Positions 1 to 12,230 are shown, numbered from the stretch's first letter. The stretch is 64,000 nt of DNA from Tyto alba (GCF_018691265.1 NW_024881324.1:6017730-6081729), one strand, 5' to 3'. Translations and numbers: made by a program. Notes: a model not told the origin generated them from the sequence alone.

Positions 1-2486
1 ATTTTCCTTCCAGTGCTTTATGCTTTCTTGGCAAAGACCCGGCTGCAAAGCCTATCAGAAGGCAGAGGATGGAGGAAGGAAGGATGAAACACAGCAGGGG
101 AGCTGTGCACAAAGCTGATGATTTGAACACAATTTAGCTTAGTTAACTCACAGCAGGACTTTCGTAATGTCCTTTATCACATATGAAGCTATTTCCTCAT
201 TACTCATTATCATTTACACATAACAAGACAAGGAAAGATGTTTCTACACAAAATGGAAAACCATTAGCATAGAATCACAAATCAGCAAAAGTTCAATGAA
301 TTTTAGAAGAGAAACTGCTTCTTGCTTCTGTTCACTGGAGAAAATAAATACCATTACATCCCACTAAAACCCTAAATAACCCGTGCAAAACTTCCACGGG
401 ACTCAACAGAGCTCCTCTCAGAAGGAAACCAAGGGATCCCATCCAGCCTACACCCTCCCCTTCTCACTCTTGTGTCCAAACAGCGCACATTTATACTCTG
501 GTTGCCCTGTTACACTTAAATATGAAGATGTAATCTACAAAGAATAAGAAAAATCAGTGCAGTACACATTTCAACTTTGCTCCTTCTTGGAATCTACTGC
601 TAATATATTTCAGCCACAAAGCATACCAGAAACTTTTAACTTATTGCCATTTTTTCAAGCCACAGACAGCAGAACAATTCTTAGTCAGAGTCGTAGGGAT
701 CTTCCATAGCATTCATTTGTACTAATGCACAATGGAAAAATTGGTTCCACCATCACAGACAAGAAATCGTCCTCGGTAGATAAAGACAACTAACTCATGA
801 AGTCAAGAGTCAAAAATATTTCAGATACAACCACAGGTCACAACATGACATTTCCTCTATCTGATCTTGTACTCTGCTTGTATATGGCAAAGGAAAAATG
901 AGCTGATAACATTTGTGGTGCCCTACTATTGAGACCAAGTTTGTGTGCACCTGCAACAGAACAGGCAGATTGCAAATCATTACCCATCTTTGCCAACTGA
1001 AGTATTTTCTTTTTTGATGAACAGAAGTCTGAAAAGAAGTACCTCTGCAGAGAATGGCAGCATCTCACCAACTTAGAGGTATGTGGGAAAGATAATATGG
1101 AAGGAATCAGACTTGTTTTGTATTTCTACCAAACAACACTGAGCTTCGGAGACAAAACCAAACTTCTGAATATTGATGTCAAAACAAAGATAATTTACCT
1201 ACACTTAACAACCTCACTGCAAAACCTGGCCATTAAGCTTCACCTCTTCTTCTAATCCCCTGTACTATTCACTTCTTTCAACTGACTGTTTCATCTCATT
1301 TGACCTGTTTAACCTCACTGTTTAAGCTTCCTACTCCCAGACGACTTCTGCTGCTCTCTCAGCTCAGACAGGCTTCCATTAGAGCTATTCTCAGCCTGGA
1401 GGAATGTTAATTGTTGTAAAAATTACACTGTAAAAATCAATGTCATAAAAAAGAGCTGAGGAACAGAAACTCAACCACTAGATCCAACACATTCAGTTCT
1501 GTTTCCATCATTGAAAAAATGAAAGACAAATAAAAACAGAAGTTTTGTTTTCAGGTAGGAAAAAAGGAAAAATGTAACACAACTGAAACAAGAAGTTGAA
1601 CACGACGAAGAAACTTTGGTGGAGATGAAATGGCACAATGCAAGCACACAAGGAAGCCACAAACAAAAATCTTGGCACAGATTGAACTCCAAAAGACACA
1701 GATATGATCATTTAAAAAAAAAAATATAGCCCATCCTAACACAAGAGGTTTATTTTTCCTTATTGTGCTATAAGGCATTTGCCTCAGCGTCTTCTTACAT
1801 GTACACACTATGGAAAATCCCCTTAGTTAAAAAACCAAACCAAACAAATACCCAACACTTATGTCCAGACATGACTCAACAATTAAAACGTGTCTCTATG
1901 TTTAAAAAAAAAAAAAAGGGGACATTTTTATAGTATAGTTCTGGTAACTTCATTCCATGGACTTCCATGAACTTCAGTTAAACACACATGTGAGTGGCCA
2001 AGAACACTATTCTAGTCATAGACTCACTGCATGAGTTGTGAGGACAGGCACTACCAGGAAGAGTCACCAAGCAGTATGAGACAAGGCAGCGATGCCAAGA
2101 GGACTGGTGGAGTCAGCAAACAAGACAGAGAGGCTCACCAAGGTTTCCACAGGAAAAAACAACAAGAAGTACTAAAGCGGTTTCTTCTGGGAGACCCAGT
2201 AGTTAGACACAAACCTTTTTTAAGCTCAGTGGAAAAGACCCACACATACAGCACCAGTAAATTACAGAAGTCATTACATCAACCTGCCACAGCTGCAGTG
2301 TTGTGGCCTCTTCACTGGGCTGAATCCTCTGCTTCTGCCTTCACCTCCTCCCACCACAAAATCCTTTCATTAAATGCTAGATGAGTTCATGGCCTTACCA
2401 CAGTCCAACTAGAAGTAATTTGCTCTCCAACTTCTCTCCAGCTACAAGTAGTACACCAGATTTTCAGATTGCCTTCATGTCTGATT
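1..2486. other. Non-coding interval with no recognised gene
   Basis: A+T-rich unique-looking sequence with stop codons in all frames at ordinary density and no transposable element that I recognise. Short A runs near 1715 and 1902 and a weak candidate terminal exon at 681-721 are the only structures. The 117-codon plus-strand frame at 2031-2384 has no recognisable domain, no splice context and no similarity that I know of, so it is treated as chance. Confidence 0.6.
681..721 (-). other. Candidate terminal coding exon (unverified)
   Basis: Read on the minus strand, a pyrimidine-containing acceptor ending CATTAG (AG at 722-723) precedes a 41-nt segment. Entered with two leftover bases, it encodes QMNAMEDPYDSD followed by TAA (stop at 681-683). 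The short acidic tail resembles many real protein C-termini, and the segment could take a donor exon ending in phase 1, as the candidates at 46000-46079 and 13297-13404 do. Downstream sequence to position 1 would be 3' UTR; I see no AATAAA signal on that strand before the window edge. I cannot name a protein ending this way, and 12 codons is short enough to be chance. Confidence 0.17.
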
Positions 2487-2552
2487 AAAAAAAAACCAAA
2501 CACACACACAAAAAACAAAACAAAACAAAACACACACACACACAAAAAAAAG
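2487..2552. repeat. Compound microsatellite (CA)n / (CAAAA)n
   Basis: An A run is followed by about five CA units, then CAAAA units, then a second CA run and a closing A run. This is a typical compound A-rich simple repeat. Length variation by replication slippage is expected. No function is implied. Confidence 0.9.
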
Positions 2553-3732
2553 AGCTCCCACCCTAGATGGTAAATCTCCTGCTGCAATCCACAAGTTAGA
2601 ACAGCTCAGGAGGGCCAGATCTACAGTGCTGACCTGAACACGAGGCCCTTACAAACACACTTAGGACATCAGCATCAGTGAAAAAGCAGAGGGTGAAAGA
2701 ACATTCCACTAGCATGGCCTTTTCTATAACCTTATAATGAATGATACCTCAGACAGAAATGAATGTCTTATCAGCAGAGGCACCATTTTCCAACTTCTCT
2801 CTTGGAGAAGGCTTGATTTTAGTATTATTCTCTTTTAACTGCTTAATGGGAAACCAGTATATCCGCTACACTTCAATTCTCTAAATTCCCCTTGGTTACA
2901 ACAGCACCTTCCTGCAGAGAACACACTGCACACCCTATTCAGGAGCTGACATGTTGGTATTTTGGTGGGTTTTGACAGAGTTGAACTTTTTCCCTTTCAT
3001 TTCCTTCCTTTGAAGTTATAAAAGAAATACATATATCATATTTTTACCATAAATATAGAAAAGCTCTTCAGGTAATAGTCTGACTATTTCAAGGGTTTTC
3101 TAGTGAATTTGATGCTCTGTGGTCAGGAAAGTATTTCCTGCCCGAATACATGTGGGGCTATCGGTGCTAACTCCACAGACCAATTCCCTCTTCGTTGGTA
3201 ATTCATCCTGATACTATTTTGCCCCCAGTGGACCATCAACTTTATAACTCACCACCCTCACAGAAAAAGTAATTTTTACCCTGCTACTATTTCATCAGTC
3301 ACAGAGTGAGAGAATGCATGTGTATGTATATGCATCCAAGGGAGGTTTAAATGCCCCCTCCCACCCCTCAGTCTTTTGTTAGTCCTGTGAAGTCAGAGTA
3401 TCAGTCAGGCTGTTTCTTTCATCACATCGCTTGCAGAAAATCAGTTGTACCCAATAACGAGCTGTCATACCTTCTCCTTTCAGAAGGATACTGGTTTGTC
3501 TCGTCACTACCCCTTCCAAGACTGTCCAGCCTAACCTTGAAGGAGAAAGATAAAATAAATGGCATGTCTAGTAGGGTTTGCCTTCAAACAGAAGAGAGAG
3601 AGGAAATAGCTGGGAACTGATGGGCCAAGATGTGAAAACATTAAGTGAGATATTTCAAACCTCTTCCCAGGTAGCTTCATAAGAGATGATTTCAGACTTG
3701 AAAGCACTGTCTTGATTAAGCTACCTCCACCG

Positions 3733-3750
3733 AAAAAAAAAAAAAAAAAA
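3733..3750. repeat. A18 homopolymer
   Basis: Eighteen consecutive A residues in otherwise ordinary sequence. No retroelement body is recognisable immediately upstream on the plus strand, so I do not call it a retroposon tail. Confidence 0.9.
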
Positions 3751-4172
3751 TGTTACTTCAATCAAATCAAGCCACTGTGGAAACGAAACCTCTTTTACAT
3801 ACCACTGCCTGCAATCTCACCAAGTCCCAGGCACAGTTCCCAAAGACTTCAATAAAACCTTTGTCTGGGATAAGGAGTGCCAGATTTGGCCCACTTTAAT
3901 ACATTAAGTCTGTGGTAGGTGAAAAACTGAAACACGGAGCAGTTGTGAAACTACCCTCATAGCCAAGGAGATAAGAGAAAACAGCACTCGTCCTTCCCTG
4001 CAGCAGGAGCGTACAGGGGGTAGACAGGAAAGTTACAGAGGAGGAGGGAGCAGGAGTTTTAGGATAAAAAGTATTTAATATCCTCCCAGCGTGGGCTGGA
4101 AAGGATTGCAGTATGCTTGTTAGAGAAGTTGGCTGGAGTGGAAGGCTGAGAAAGTGTTCAAGGACACACGCG

Positions 4173-4323
4173 TTTGTGTGTGTATCAGTGTGTGTCTGTG
4201 TGTCTGTCTGTGTGTGCCTGTGTGTCAGTGTATGTCTGTGTCTGTGTGCGTGTCTGCACGTGTGTGTCTGTGCCTGTGCCTCTGTGTGTCTGTCTGTCTG
4301 TATGTCTGCCTGTATGCCTGTGT
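4173..4323. repeat. TG-rich imperfect microsatellite (TG / TGTC / TGCC)
   Basis: About 150 bp of alternating TG with interspersed TC and CC steps, giving TGTCTG and TGCCTG variants. Every frame through it is open and encodes Cys/Val-rich or Ser/Val-rich repeats, which explains the overlapping frames at 4113-4498; these are not proteins. Alternating purine-pyrimidine DNA of this kind can form left-handed helix under supercoiling. The repeat is degenerate and therefore old. Confidence 0.92.
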
Positions 4324-5351
4324 TACAGGCCAGGCCTATGCAAGTTCACATGGTTTAGTCAATTCTCCTGCCAACTCTTCCAGGTTTGAGGCAAATACAG
4401 ATAACCTCAGCTTAACCCAACTCCAAGCAAAGCTTCCCTTCTCACCCCCACCCTCAATTAGCAAGCTTCAATCCAAAGTGCCTAAAAATAAACTATGAAA
4501 TCACTTCAGTTACAGCCCTAGTAATGCACTTTTCCATAAACTTCCCCATATCTCCAAAATTCTCTAAATCTCATTTGTTAAAGACCCAAGTTAAAAAAAA
4601 AAAAAAAGTATGGGAGGCATGATGTGGCTTAAATTCCAGCAGGTCTTTACTCTTGCATCAGTTTTTCTAGCCCCACAGTAAGCCATGTACTCCTGATTCC
4701 ATTACTGTTACCCGTTGCTACTTTTAAGATAAGGAATGCTAAAATAGCTAGTTAGATTACTTTTCAAAGTAACACATCAAAACTAAGGGCCAATACACTT
4801 ATTTCAGAATTTGGGGATCTTTCTTCTCTCCCTATACCCCAGCTATGAATAGCCATCCTCATAGCAGTCTCTGACATCAAGACCACCCATACTCATCTTC
4901 GTCCCTCAACCATCTGCCTCTGCTTCACCGAGATAAAAATCTAGACAGAGCCTTTATTATTATTTTATCCATAACTTGTCTAAACCTTCACCTGCAAAAC
5001 ACTGACTCACTCTGTCTTTAAGCACATGAAGAATGTTAAGGAAGAGAAATTAACTCATGGGCATGGAAGCTAAACAGGCAACAGTATAAACTTGCAAGTC
5101 AAACAATAAAAAATCAGAGCAACAACAGAGTAAGTTTTTTAAGCAGATGAAAATTTGAGTCCTAAAAATAGAAACCAGAGGAAGCATGGCTGATCTAGTC
5201 CTTTTTACCATACTGCTAGCTTATCATCAGATGATGACTAGCAATATTTACCTTTATTAATGACTCATCAACCCCAGAGTAATAGCTCTGAATACTGAAT
5301 AATCGCCTACTTGAAAATATTAGTACCCCTCCTTGGCCTGCAGCAAGAGGG

Positions 5352-5372
5352 AAAAAAAAAAAAAAAAAAAAA
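5352..5372. repeat. A21 homopolymer
   Basis: A run of 21 A residues. On the minus strand it becomes a T tract just upstream of CTGCAG, making a sequence that scores like a perfect splice acceptor whether or not it is used. Confidence 0.9.
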
Positions 5373-6285
5373 CCACACAATTTTAGGCAAGAGTCGCCTA
5401 AGAAAACAAGATATTGGCAAATAGACAACTGAAGTCTTAGTAGGGAAGAAAGCTGATGTAAGCTACAATGTTGCAAAACATTCCAAGTTTTGGTAAAGAG
5501 CTGGTGGATTACTAGAAGTCATCACTTAAAACTTATCAAACTAACGCTACAGCATGCTCAATGACCCCTCACGACTGCTGCATCAGCCCCCCATTGCCAA
5601 AGCTACCTTGATGACAAATTGGGACATCTCTCCTTTTGGTTTAATTGCATGGTCAGGGTCACAATAGATTCTGTTGAGTGTTAGGAAGTGAAAACCACTG
5701 GCTTTTGTTTTGACAATTAGTACTGTATATATGGAAGAGCCTTCTGCCTGAGCGTATTAGCAGATCCCATCTTAATGCTCGCTGCCTTCTTCAGTGGAAT
5801 ATGGTAAAGGTGGCAACAGACAAAGCTTTTCCACTGCAAAGGTAGCCAACAGCACCGTCCCACTAAAACACCTGTGTCAGACATTTGAAAAGACAGAGAA
5901 ATCTCTTAAAAAATATGTATTAAAAAAACAAACACAACCCTTCAGATCACAGGAAAACCTTCAGCCATCATTCTGACACCTCACACATCAGTAGGATAAG
6001 ATTTATCATACCAGAATGAACGTACAACATTGGCACACTGGGAGTGGACACTTGAACAGTTCTCTTCTAGACCTCTAACATCACTGAAATTTAGCACCAG
6101 AAATAATTACCATGTTTTGAATGCTTTACGAGTCAAAATGTTTAAACTTGCATCACCATAAATTATAACGTAGTAGCAAAAGGCTAGTGCAAGTACCTTG
6201 ACTACATTAAATATTTATACAGGGTTATTTACAAAACTATATTTGCTGAATTTTCATTGAATAGGAAATCTAGTCCCGCAGCCCT

Positions 6286-6299
6286 CCCCCCCCCCCCCC
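6286..6299. repeat. C14 homopolymer
   Basis: Fourteen consecutive C residues. Long C/G homopolymers are much rarer than A/T runs in vertebrate DNA; this window has several (also 7064-7072, 25853-25866, 54237-54249 and 60540-60565). The exact length is prone to sequencing error. Confidence 0.88.
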
Positions 6300-7483
6300 A
6301 ATTTGAGTAAGAGGAAACGGCACTGTCATTACCAGAGGACAGATGCTTCAGGCCATGATCATCCCCAAGCCCCAACTTCAGGGGAAAGCAAAACAAAACA
6401 TTCATTAGGAGTGAGTCAGGAATTCTCCAGCTTTGTCCTCAGCAATTGAAAAGTAATTTGCTTTTTTGTTATTCAGATTATCATAAGGGGGTCATCAGTT
6501 AAAAATCCACTGTATAATCACGCTACACAAGGCACTTACGGTAATAAGGTAGTACAATGAAGTCTATAGTTTATACACTGCTCTCCATACTTAATTTACC
6601 TTACAGTAAAACTTTAGTGCTTCATATCAACACTGGTTTTTTGCAAGTGGATAACTAATTCATGTACATTAATTTGTGGTACTTTGGGGAGGGGGTGAAC
6701 GGAGGAGGAAGGAGAGGCAAGGCACCGTCTTCACTGTCATGCTTTCTCAGTCGACACATTTCACCCCTGCAGTCTTCTGCAAAAAATGAAAATGGTATAA
6801 AGCGTTTGGATTAACAATATCTCCACATGTAAATGAAAAATGCTGATTTCTTTCAATGGAAGAGAGACACACTTTTATCATCGTTTTCTCAAGGAAGTGA
6901 AGTCCTCAGCTCCATTGGGTAAAGTCAGGATAAGTATTTAGCATCTTCCTGCTTGCAACACAGAATCAGTCAACATACACATACAACAGGATCTACTGCA
7001 ACCCTGAATCCAAAACAAACATTCAAGAAAAGGTGAATATTGGTTTTGTTTAAATATTTCCCTCCCCCCCCCGAAGTAATTACATACTTGGAGACTGTGT
7101 CTTTTCTATATGAGCTGTCCTTGTGATTTTTGTATTTTGGGGAGGAGAAAATACAAACGTTTAGAATGATTCTCTGCAATTATTTCTTATCAATCCAGGG
7201 AAGGAAATATTTTCAACCGATTAGAAAACCTCAGTGAAATCAACTTATAATATTAGTAATTCTTTGTTCACTTTAACTAAATAAGTAGGCTCTGTGTGAG
7301 GTTAGCTTCAGGGTTTATTCAAGTCACATCTGACATTAATGTTTTAACCAAGCCCATTATGCAGTGATTTTCATGGCCTTCCTCAGGAAAAAAAAAAAAA
7401 GGCAACCTCAAAAGACTTGGGAAAGGCAGACTGTGTGTTTTCATAATCCTGGGAAAAGCTTGAGGTTGTCCCACAGTGCAATT

Positions 7484-7514
7484 AAAAAAATAAAAAAAAA
7501 AAAAAAAAAAAAAA
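7484..7514. repeat. A-rich tract (A7-T-A23)
   Basis: A nearly pure A tract interrupted by a single T. No element body recognised upstream. It gives rise to Lys-rich and Phe-rich spurious frames on the two strands. Confidence 0.9.
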
Positions 7515-9204
7515 GGCAAGCCGACACTCCCTTTAGGAGTGATGCAGGATTCCCAGCCTCCCAGACCTCGCCTGAGCTGAGAGAGCCAGTCCAGATGGCA
7601 CCCAGATTTTCTGCTAGTTCTCAGGCCCTAACTAAGCCCAAAACCAGAAAAAAATACAGCAGGCCTGCTACACACAGATTTCAGCCCTAGGCTATGTGCT
7701 GCTGTAGCTGCTCCTCATATAGTCATGGTGATCAAAGACCTGTTACCACAGAAAAAAAAGCAGTACATCTATCACTGAAAGTATTCCCCTAAAGAAGAAA
7801 TAAGTGCTTTGAGAAAGTGAGGAGAAAACAGAGAAAGCAAATACACTGTAATTATAAAATCTTCATGTGAAAAGTAATATTTTCACAAACTGCTTCAATA
7901 AGTGGAAAGACAGGTTTGCAGGAATTTAAAATCTTTCACCTGAAGTGCTAAGGGCCCAAACAAAAGAGCACTGTTCTGCGAGGGCAGGAAAAAAGCCATA
8001 AAGCAGGACCAGTCAAATTTCTTAATCCAAGCTGCCTGACAGGGTAAAAGTAAACCAGCAGGTAAAATGATTAAGTATATTACTTGAAAATATTTCCTTT
8101 TAATAAGCCAAAAGAATTTTCAGCAGAGAATTTTAATAATGAATATACATCTTAAAATTTAAAGCTGTATCAGTGTGAGCGTCCTGCCTGAAACAAGAAC
8201 CGTCTTTAGTGGAAACGTTCCTTCAGAGGCATCATGTGTTTGTCCAGGGCTTGTAACTGCAATACACTGAGAAGCCTTCTATAACACAGAATTTCTATTC
8301 CATCTCCCACTTGTCATAAACTTTGAGAAAAATGACTGTTCTGATCTTAGTTTTCTCTATTGGTTCCAACTTCTTTGCAGCCCACAAAAAACACTGCAAA
8401 AAGGTCTTTTGTTACATAGCTTTAAAGGCTAATTTCTCATAATGGAAATAGAAAAAGTAGTGTGGAAAATCCTTAAGACACAGTAGCTTCCTCCTCAATC
8501 TGCAAATGGTGAAAACAAACAGGAAATAAAGTGTAAAATAGGTTGGGCAGAAAAAGACTTCTGTCTCTTTTTAACAGAAAAATTAGCTTCTTTGTGAGCA
8601 ATGCTTGTCACAAAGCACATTTGCTTTCTATGAAAATTTTCAAGTTTTTAGACATTAAAAAAAAAAAAAAACACAAACAGTGTTTTAACCAGAACCCAAC
8701 ATATTTGCATTTAGAATTTCACGCTTTGTCCTTCTACCAAGGAGCAGCCCATGCTTTTCCACTGCTTAGATTCCACTCTAGTCTGTTAGACTTTCATACA
8801 CACCATTTCCCTTACCAGGGGGATGAAGTGCAATGCTTCACTGAAGGTGTAGTCTGATCAGCATCCTAATCTACAGAGTGAGCCACATTCCCATGGGACA
8901 TGGCTACAGCAAGTTGCAAATCTGAGTTCATAAACATACTGCAGAATTTAGACAACAGTCTAACACAAACAGTGTCAAGTTAGAGACATCTGAATGCTGA
9001 ATTCCCCAAGGGAACTTCCTGCAGGTCAACCAAAATGTACCCTGATAGGGACGGACGGGAACATGCAGCTGCCTTTCACCTTCTCCTCTTTCAATCATTT
9101 CTCTCTTGTGATGCCAGGGTGTCACCTTTAGCTTTGTCCTATGTCTACCTCCAGGAACCCAGGACTGGCTCAAAATCCTGCCTGCTTTAGCATCGTTAGC
9201 ACCT

Positions 9205-9545
9205 TGCCTTCCCTTTCTATTCATAAAAACAAAATGCTCATCCAGGCCCTCATTACTGTTGCTGAGATGTGAGATTATCTCCTTCCTTCCTTCTGGCCAC
9301 GACAGAAGCAATCTTGCCCCCTGAAAACCATTCAAAATGCAAATGCAAAAATCATCTTTCTGGATTACTGCCTCAAGCACATTGCCCCTATTTCATCCTG
9401 CCAGTCCTCCTACTGGCTCCCCCTTTTTCTACTACATTAAGCACAAATTGCTTGCCTTCATTTTAAAAGTTGTTCTTCGGTGGTGACAACTGATCCAAAT
9501 GCCCTCCACATCTACTTAAAACCCAGGTAATGAAGCCTAATAACC
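9205..9545 (+). mobile_element. Ancient L2-like LINE fragment (reverse transcriptase C-terminal region)
   Basis: The plus-strand frame around 9336-9440 encodes NANAKIIFL and then HIAPISSCQSSYWLP. These align by eye with the conserved 'QNASAKIIFLARRSDHITPLLxSLHWLP' type block found after the catalytic region in L2/CR1-clade LINE reverse transcriptases. Upstream nucleotides around 9250-9330 (a pyrimidine-rich 'ctccttccttctggccacgacagaagcaatcttgcccc' type block) also resemble that family. The frame has decayed: a stop follows about 15 codons after the motif, and downstream homology fades by about 9545. The minus-strand frame of 150 codons at 8928-9380 is largely the antisense shadow of this fragment. 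Known of the family: L2-like elements died long ago in birds, so only short diverged pieces are expected. The exact family is uncertain. Confidence 0.55.
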
Positions 9546-10764
9546 ATGTACAAAACCTCTTATGTAAGGAGTAGATAGCACTTGATGCCGTGTACTTTAA
9601 TAACCAATTCAGTGGAGTATATCTTCTCACAACAAAACCTATGGGGCACGCGGCTGAAGTACTCTCCATCATCTTTTTGCAGGTTGAGCCCAGTGCTGCC
9701 CTTCTGAACCATTTTACAACAGACTGCTGGGCTTCCAACTAAACCGTTCTGGTGTGCAGGAAGTGCTGTGGGATCTTCCTGCTAAGAAAGAGCATTCAAA
9801 AGCCAAGAGCATTCACAGCGAACCTCACAAAAATGCTAGTTTGGTGTTTCAAGTCCTTTCTCCCCTCAGGGAGAGAATCCCCAGGAAAAACTTCCATCTC
9901 CTGTGATGCACTGGCTCTGCTTATCAAACTGGTATAATTTCAAAGAGGTGATTCAGGCTTCAGAAGAAACAATGGCCTTTCACACTTCACCACACAACAG
10001 CATGTGGTTTTCATTCCACAATAAGCAAGATCCGCTTTCTGTAGGTATTAAAGCATTTTTTGCACTACCTTCTAGACCCTCTGCACCTAATACCCCAAAA
10101 AAGGGGAGTAAGAGTACAGATGGACAACCTGTAATTCCAGTTTATCTCCAAACTAGAGAACCAAGCACAACTTGATTTTCAGGGTCTGCACGCCCACCAC
10201 ACCTGGAGTCCAACCCTCTGGCTGGTCAAGCCCCAAGCACGCATCAGCTCCCCAAACCATAGACCTACTGGGCCTGGCTTGCACAGCAAGGAAATCCAAA
10301 GTATTCAGACTGAACGATAGTTGGGGCATGTTCTAACATTGTTTCCACAGATTGTTTTAGGAGGTGCCATAGTCTCTTTGGAAAAGTCCAAGTATCCAAG
10401 CTAACCCTCACTTCTATTAAATGGGCTGAAGAAATTCCCAAGCAAATAATGGTCCTTTATTATGTACGTGAAGGAAAGCTGAAAGAGAAATCACAAAGGA
10501 AAAAGAACTCCCCAGGCAAGCATACGAGCATGTGTACACTGCACTCCAAAGAAAAACTTGCACCCAGGAACTGTTTTAGAAGACAGCATCACACATCTTG
10601 CCAGTAGACTAAGTTTCATGTGAGCAGAAAACTCAGGAGTTTCCCCTGGGGTTGAGGGGGAAGCCAAAAACCCAGCCCCACACAGAACAAAAATTCAGGG
10701 CCATGGATACTCTAGCCCTGTAGCAAAACATTTGCACACTGAACTTTGGAGAAAAAATAACTCT

Positions 10765-10890
10765 TTTGTTAAGGATAATTGGGCATTGGAATAGTTTGCC
10801 AAGGATGACTGGCAAATTACTGTTAGTGGAGGTTTTTAAGAACAGGTTAGACAAACATCTGCCAGGAATGACACAGGGATGATTCCAGTT
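10765..10890 (+). mobile_element. CR1 LINE fragment (3' end of ORF2 / 3' UTR)
   Basis: Phrases such as 'gggcattggaatag', 'ggaggtttttaagaacagg' and 'ttagacaaacatctgccagg' match the conserved stretch near the end of CR1 ORF2 and the start of the 3' UTR in sauropsid CR1 elements. The expected 'cagggaggtggtggagt' segment is strongly diverged here, and the element is truncated on both sides. It lies about 0.6 kb upstream of the larger CR1 fragment in the same orientation; because its sequence belongs 3' of that one, the two are separate insertions or a rearranged pair. Confidence 0.7.
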
Positions 10891-11464
10891 CAGGCACGGC
10901 AAAGGACATGCCAGCCTATTTTCCACGATCCAATGCTGCACTCCAAATTTTTGTCAATGTGCACCAAAACCTAGGGAAGGGTCAACATCAAAACAAGATG
11001 ACAGAAAAGGCTGACCTCACTGGATCACGCAAGGTATTCACATCTCTGCCCAGCCTAGGAGCACTCTGCAAAGCCAGAGGAGGTGGTCTTCTCTACACCT
11101 CTCCAAGGCCTATGGTATATACCTTGGAGCTTTCTGCCCCATTAGGATCCAAGATGTTTACAAGGTCAGGCAGGCTGCTTGCTCTGTCTGAAAAGCACAA
11201 TGAACCTCGAGGCTCTCCCTGTGCATTTCCTGCCCCTTGGAATAGCAGCGTAAGAAACGAGTTGCTATCCTGCTACCACTTCCTGCTCAAGTATGCCATG
11301 AGATCCAAGTGGTACTCCTATCTCACTCTTTTGTCCAAGTCCTGCATACATGACACCCCCAAGCGCAGTATAAACCAAAGATAACATTCTGTTTGTTTCC
11401 AAATGTTTTGCCCACCAGTGCTCCTGGGAAAGCGTCACCCAGTCCATATTCCACTTATCATCAG
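10891..11464. other. Spacer between CR1 fragments
   Basis: About 570 bp without a recognised element. The 158-codon plus frame at 10908-11384 and the minus frame at 11265-11612 overlap it but show no domain. The plus frame may partly be degenerate repeat-derived sequence that I cannot assign. Confidence 0.45.
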
Positions 11465-12230
11465 AGTTAGAAAAGCCAAAGCCCACCTGGATTTGAATCT
11501 GGCTATAAAAGTGAAGGGGATGAGAACAGCTACTACAAAAGTACCAGCAACACAAGGGAAAGCAGGGTAAACGTGGGCCCTTTGCATGAATGGGCCAGGG
11601 ATCTGGTGACAAAGGACATGGATACAGCTGAGGTACTTTTCTGTTAAGATTTCCCTTCAGAAATCCCAGGTCCCTGAGACCAAAAGGAAAGTCCAGAGAA
11701 AGGAAGACTTACTATTGGAGGGGAAGGATCAGGTTAGGACCAGATTTTGACAGACTCTGCATACTCGAGCCCTTGGGGCCCAATGAGATGCACCCAAAGT
11801 GATGAGGGAGGTGGTCAATGCCCTTTTGAGGATCCTCTCAATAATCTATGAAATGTCATGGCAACCGGGAATGGTTCTCAAGGACCAGAAGAAAGCAAAT
11901 GTTACTTCACGAAGGAGAATCTGGGCAACTACAGGTCAGTCAGCCCCCACTTTGATCCCTGGGAAGGTGATGGAGCAAGTAATCCTGGAGAACATTTCAG
12001 AAAGATCTCAGCAGGCTGGAGAAGAGGGTGACAGGAATCTCATGAAGAAGGGGAAATGCCAAGTCCTGCCCTGGGCAGGAATACTCCTAGGCACCTCTGT
12101 CATATGAGGAGAGAGCAAGACAGCTGGGGCTGTTCAGCCTGGAGAAAAGACTCGGGGGGGATCTTATCAGCAACATCAAACCAAGGAAGGCAACATGTGA
12201 AAAGTAAGGAGGGCGGGCAGGCAGGCAGAC
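11465..12230 (+). mobile_element. CR1 LINE fragment with internal deletions (ORF2, pseudogenic)
   Basis: The segment follows the CR1 ORF2 consensus in order. 11475-11640 matches the region 'aaagcccacctggatttgaatctgg ... aacgtgggccc ... ctggtgacaaaggacatgg'. 11660-12000 matches the block running through 'cccaggtccctgagacc', 'cccaatgagatgcaccc', 'gaggatcctctcaataatct' and 'gggaaggtgatggagcaa', the early reverse transcriptase region. At about 12005 the sequence jumps to 'caggctggagaagagggtgacaggaatctcatgaag', which lies several hundred bases further on in intact CR1; the part encoding the catalytic centre is missing. A second jump near 12095 leads to 'ctggggctgttcagcctggagaaaagactc' and 'gggggatcttatcagcaac'. 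Stops and frameshifts are frequent. Intact CR1 encodes an endonuclease/reverse transcriptase and inserts by target-primed reverse transcription; this copy cannot. Confidence 0.85.

Larger units (their letters stand above)
4324..9200. other. Non-coding interval with homopolymers
   Basis: No gene or transposable element recognised. It holds A, C and mixed low-complexity runs (listed separately) and two splice-flanked open segments on the minus strand at 5252-5337 and 5607-5670, which I do not accept as exons. The plus-strand frame at 7364-7690 and the minus frame at 7319-7519 are driven by the A tract at 7484-7514. Confidence 0.6.

Noticed and set aside
270..285. 'catagaatcaca', possible reverse-strand CR1 terminus
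   Set aside because: Only 12 bases match and the adjoining sequence lacks the expected 'gaatggtttgggttgg' continuation.
3900..3950. Possible MIR-like 'gaaaaactgaaacacggagcagttg'
   Set aside because: Too short, and the following bases do not continue the SINE consensus.
5252..5337. Minus-strand segment with a seemingly perfect acceptor and an open frame (QGGVLIFSSRR...)
   Set aside because: The acceptor's pyrimidine tract is just the complement of the A21 homopolymer, and ending in phase 0 it does not fit the candidate terminal exon at 681-721.
5607..5670. Minus-strand 64-nt segment encoding IYCDPDHAIKPKGEMSQF between AG and GTAGCT
   Set aside because: The peptide looks protein-like, but the donor is weak, the branch-like CTAAC lies too close to the AG, and the entry phase fits none of the other minus-strand candidates.
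8928..9380. 150-codon minus-strand open frame
   Set aside because: It runs antisense to the L2-like LINE fragment at 9205-9545, lacks any domain I recognise and has no splice or promoter context.
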